Below, in pieces: positions 62,284 to 64,000 of a DNA stretch of 64,000 nucleotides. Both the position numbers and the translations under genes were made by a program. Position 1 is the stretch's first letter. The number at the start of each line of letters is the position of its first letter. Source of the stretch: Candidatus Brocadia sinica JPN1. GTDB taxonomy: Bacteria > Planctomycetota > Brocadiia > Brocadiales > Brocadiaceae. Location of the stretch: assembly GCF_000949635.1 (NCBI RefSeq), contig NZ_BAFN01000001.1:3159052-3223051 (forward strand). The letters are read 5' to 3'. The notes under the pieces are model-generated. The model was given only the letters and a program-made list of their open reading frames with translations, did not search any database and was not told the DNA's origin.

Positions 62284-63015
62284 TATCAATGGAAGTTAGA
62301 TACTTTTTTAAATAATTTAGACTCTAAAGGCAGAGTCTAATCTTGTTTTGGTTGATTAATCCAGGCAGCCACAGGCATACATGGCGGTTTAGGTGAAATA
62401 CCTCTGAATCGTTCAGGGTGATTTTCAAAGACGGTTTTTAAGACAAAACTTCATTCTTTCATAATTTGGTCCGTACGTCCATAGTGGACGTCTTCCGGTT
62501 TCAAAAGTCCGATGCCGGAATGTCGATGTCCTCTATTGTACCAGGTAAAGAAGTTCTTACAAAAGACCCTGGCATCCTCAATTGAGCCGAAATTATCCGG
62601 AAAATCCGGCCCGTAATTGAGGGTTTTAAATGTGACTCCGAGTAGGGGGTTGTCGTTACTGACGTAAGGACGAGAATGGCTTTTTGTTATTCCCAGATCA
62701 GACAGAAGAAACGCCACAGGCTTAGATGTCATGCTTGAGCCGCGATCAGCGTGGGTCACCAGTTGTTCAGGCTTGATAGCCTGTTTTTTACAGGTATCAG
62801 CGATAAGCCGTTGTGCCAATATGGCCTGTTCGTGGTGCGCAACCATCTATCCGACCACATAACGGCTGAAGATGTCGAGAATGACATAGAGATAGAAATA
62901 TGTCCGCTTTGCAGGTCCTCTGAGTTTTGTTATATCCCATGACCATACCTGATTAGAAGCCGTTGCCAGAAGCTCCGGCTTCTGGTAATTGGGTCTGAGC
63001 GCCTGGTTTCTTCTC
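62284..63015 (-). mobile_element. IS3-family insertion sequence, truncated copy 2
   Basis: On the - strand this matches copy 1 from its right end (62284, TATCAATGGAAGTTAGATAC) inward to the middle of orfB (matching the start of copy 1 at about 39555). The rest (left half with orfA) is missing. It carries the same TAG stop near 62849 and the same extra C and missing A around 62629-62650, so both copies come from one already damaged ancestor. It also has a small extra insertion near 62388 (GGTTTAGGTGAAATACC) and other point changes. Its broken end abuts a 101-base palindromic element. Confidence 0.8.
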
Positions 63016-63017
63016 TA

Positions 63018-63118
63018 ATGCTTATTGAATTGTCTCAGTATCTGGCTATGGTAATGTTACCTAAAGGTTCTCTCTATTACATTTACATTGCCGGAAGCTG
63101 AGTTAACTCAATAAGCAT
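63018..63118. repeat. 101-base element with about 21-bp inverted ends (MITE-like)
   Basis: The left end ATGCTTATTGAATTGTCTCA and the complement of the right end, ATGCTTATTGAGTTAACTCA, match in 17 of 20 positions. It begins within 3 bases of the truncated IS3 copy, so it may have broken or replaced that element. No coding capacity. No other copy is evident in this window. Confidence 0.5.
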
Positions 63119-63188
63119 GAAAAAATGAGCTATAATGTCCCGTGTAACAAGTACTATTCTTTTTTCATCAGTTAGGTCATTCTCCTAA

Positions 63189-63449
63189 TTATTCGGTAAC
63201 TGGAGTAGCTGCGTCTTTCGTTGTGTTAAAGCTACAGGTTTCGCAATCTCCGGCAATGCCCCTCTTTTTCTTTTCTTTTAATGCAGACCGAAGCTTTATT
63301 ACCCGATCGGTGTCAACCTTTTTTTCTCTTTGTAACGTTAATAACCTGACGCGAATTTGCCTTGTCCTCCTGATACTGGGACACTTCGTTTTTATCATGC
63401 CTACAGGGCAGATACCTACTATTTTCTTTTTGTTTATTTTTTTTGCCAT
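63189..63449 (-). CDS. Small Cys-containing hypothetical protein
   Basis: 86 residues from ATG at 63449, preceded by AGGAGTTTCATTA; an ATG 18 bases earlier would lie on the ribosome site. The sequence opens MAKKINKKKIVGICPVGMIK, then TKCPSIRRTRQIRVRLLTLQ and ends with GIAGDCETCSFNTTKDAATP. Two Cys-containing ends enclose a basic helix, which may bind metal or nucleic acid. It follows rnc by 22 bases on the - strand, so it is in the rnc operon. No family recognised. Confidence 0.65.
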   Translation of the reverse strand: MAKKINKKKIVGICPVGMIKTKCPSIRRTRQIRVRLLTLQREKKVDTDRVIKLRSALKEKKKRGIAGDCETCSFNTTKDAATPVTE

Positions 63450-63471
63450 TAATGAAACTCCTTTCATAACA

Positions 63472-64000
63472 TTAAATGCAGGGTTTATTATCGTTTTCGT
63501 GAATTACATCAGGGACAATAATTTTCAATGTTTCTTTTGCAGCGGATTGCTCTGCTTCCTTTTTGCTTTTGCCCCATCCTCTACCATATTCAATACCTTT
63601 TATAAGTACGCTTACTTCAAACGACTTTCCATGGTCTGGTCCGATTTGTTGCAGGATCCGATAACTCGGTGTAACGCCGTATTCCTTTTGGCTATACTGT
63701 TGAAGGATGGATTTGTAATTTTTCTCATGCTGATCCTTGCAGACTATATCTACCTCTTTTTTTAAATACTTTACCGTAAAATTATAGGCGGGCTCAAGGC
63801 CTCCGTCGAGATATATTGCAGCAACAACGGCTTCAAATACATTAGCAAGTAAGGATTTCGGAAGAAAATTCCGATCATTTAAACCCCTTCCCACAGAAAG
63901 AAAATCTTTTAGATGCGCCTCCATACTAACTTTGGCAAGCGTCGTTTGACTTACCACTACGGATTTTATCTTTGTTAACTCACCCTCGCTACATTCGGGT
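63472..64000 (-). CDS. rnc: Ribonuclease III, 5' end outside window
   Basis: The frame is open to the window edge, so the N-terminal part lies beyond it; about 176 residues are visible. They include the second half of the RNase III domain (LSVGRGLNDRNFLPKSLLAN, VFEAVVAAIYLDGG, with the catalytic Glu in VFEAVVAAIYLD) and the C-terminal dsRNA-binding domain (YKSILQQYSQKEYGVTPSYR, GRGWGKSKKEAEQSAAKETL). The signature Asp/Glu motif ERLEFLGDxxL should be upstream. It cuts double-stranded rRNA precursors and mRNAs. A small Cys-containing gene follows. Confidence 0.92.
   Translation of the reverse strand, partial: PECSEGELTKIKSVVVSQTTLAKVSMEAHLKDFLSVGRGLNDRNFLPKSLLANVFEAVVAAIYLDGGLEPAYNFTVKYLKKEVDIVCKDQHEKNYKSILQQYSQKEYGVTPSYRILQQIGPDHGKSFEVSVLIKGIEYGRGWGKSKKEAEQSAAKETLKIIVPDVIHENDNKPCI

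Noticed and set aside
38685-63015. Composite transposon with the two IS3 copies as ends
   Set aside because: Copy 2 is truncated, both transposases are inactive, and the enclosed genes are ordinary chromosomal ones.

Overview
The window looks like a chromosomal segment of an anaerobic ammonium-oxidising (anammox) planctomycete of the order Brocadiales (Brocadia, Jettenia or Kuenenia type). The strongest pointer is a gene pair at 26.5-30.3 kb: an encapsulin shell protein with a signal peptide and a two-haem N-terminal extension, followed after 3 bases by a fusion of a two-domain multicopper (nitrite-reductase-like) oxidase to an eight-haem hydroxylamine-oxidoreductase-like (HAO) domain. This arrangement is known from anammox genomes. 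Planctomycete-like surface proteins and a KorABD-type ferredoxin oxidoreductase fit the same picture. The assignment is inferred from gene content, not from a marker gene.

Layout. 0-5 kb: end of a cyclic-nucleotide-binding protein, an AI-2E family membrane protein, a strong hairpin terminator, a three-gene 2-oxoacid:ferredoxin oxidoreductase operon, and a Tat-exported DUF362 protein. 5.1-9.7 kb: a mobile-element island where a group II intron on the + strand (5699-7702) sits antisense inside the broken maturase gene of a second, - strand group II intron; a LexA-like winged-helix protein follows. 10.4-21.6 kb: housekeeping genes (serS, ispF, a dynamin-like GTPase, RidA, truA, a PilZ protein, a tRNA-binding OB-fold protein, recN, a 23S pseudouridine synthase, thiC). 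21.7-23.9 kb: an IS110 transposase remnant, a DUF1326 protein, and a DUF2325 protein behind a promoter that overlaps a Fur-like palindrome. 23.9-30.3 kb: a pentahaem cytochrome and the encapsulin/cargo pair. 30.3-38.4 kb: repeat-rich spacer, a TonB-dependent receptor broken by two extra bases in G-tracts, a TatC protein fused to a FecR-like domain, remnants of a STAS/ATPase pair, a frameshifted repeat-domain surface protein, a toxin-antitoxin remnant, and a PfkB kinase.

38.7-40.3 kb holds an IS3-family element; a truncated inverted copy lies at 62.3-63.0 kb. Between them are tRNA-Leu(CAG), smpB, a receiver-like protein lacking the phosphorylated Asp, a PBP4-type carboxypeptidase, a methyltransferase, UDP-glucose dehydrogenase, ftsH, a radical SAM protein, an HI0933-type flavoprotein, two YkgJ-type Cys-cluster proteins, an iron operon (feoB, rseC-like, DtxR-FeoA fusion), motA with two motB-like genes, a LysM L,D-transpeptidase, a cyclodeaminase and hypotheticals. 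The window ends inside rnc (RNase III).

How the parts work together. The encapsulin and its cargo should form a haem- and copper-containing compartment outside the cytoplasm, probably handling nitrite, NO or hydroxylamine. Such cells need much iron and haem, which fits feoB with its DtxR-FeoA regulator, the TonB receptor and the Fur-like site. TatC (with an unusual exported domain) and the Sec signals serve protein export. Several genes carry single-base frameshifts, two of them in G-tracts; this may be real decay, phase variation or assembly error, and it limits how far those genes can be interpreted.
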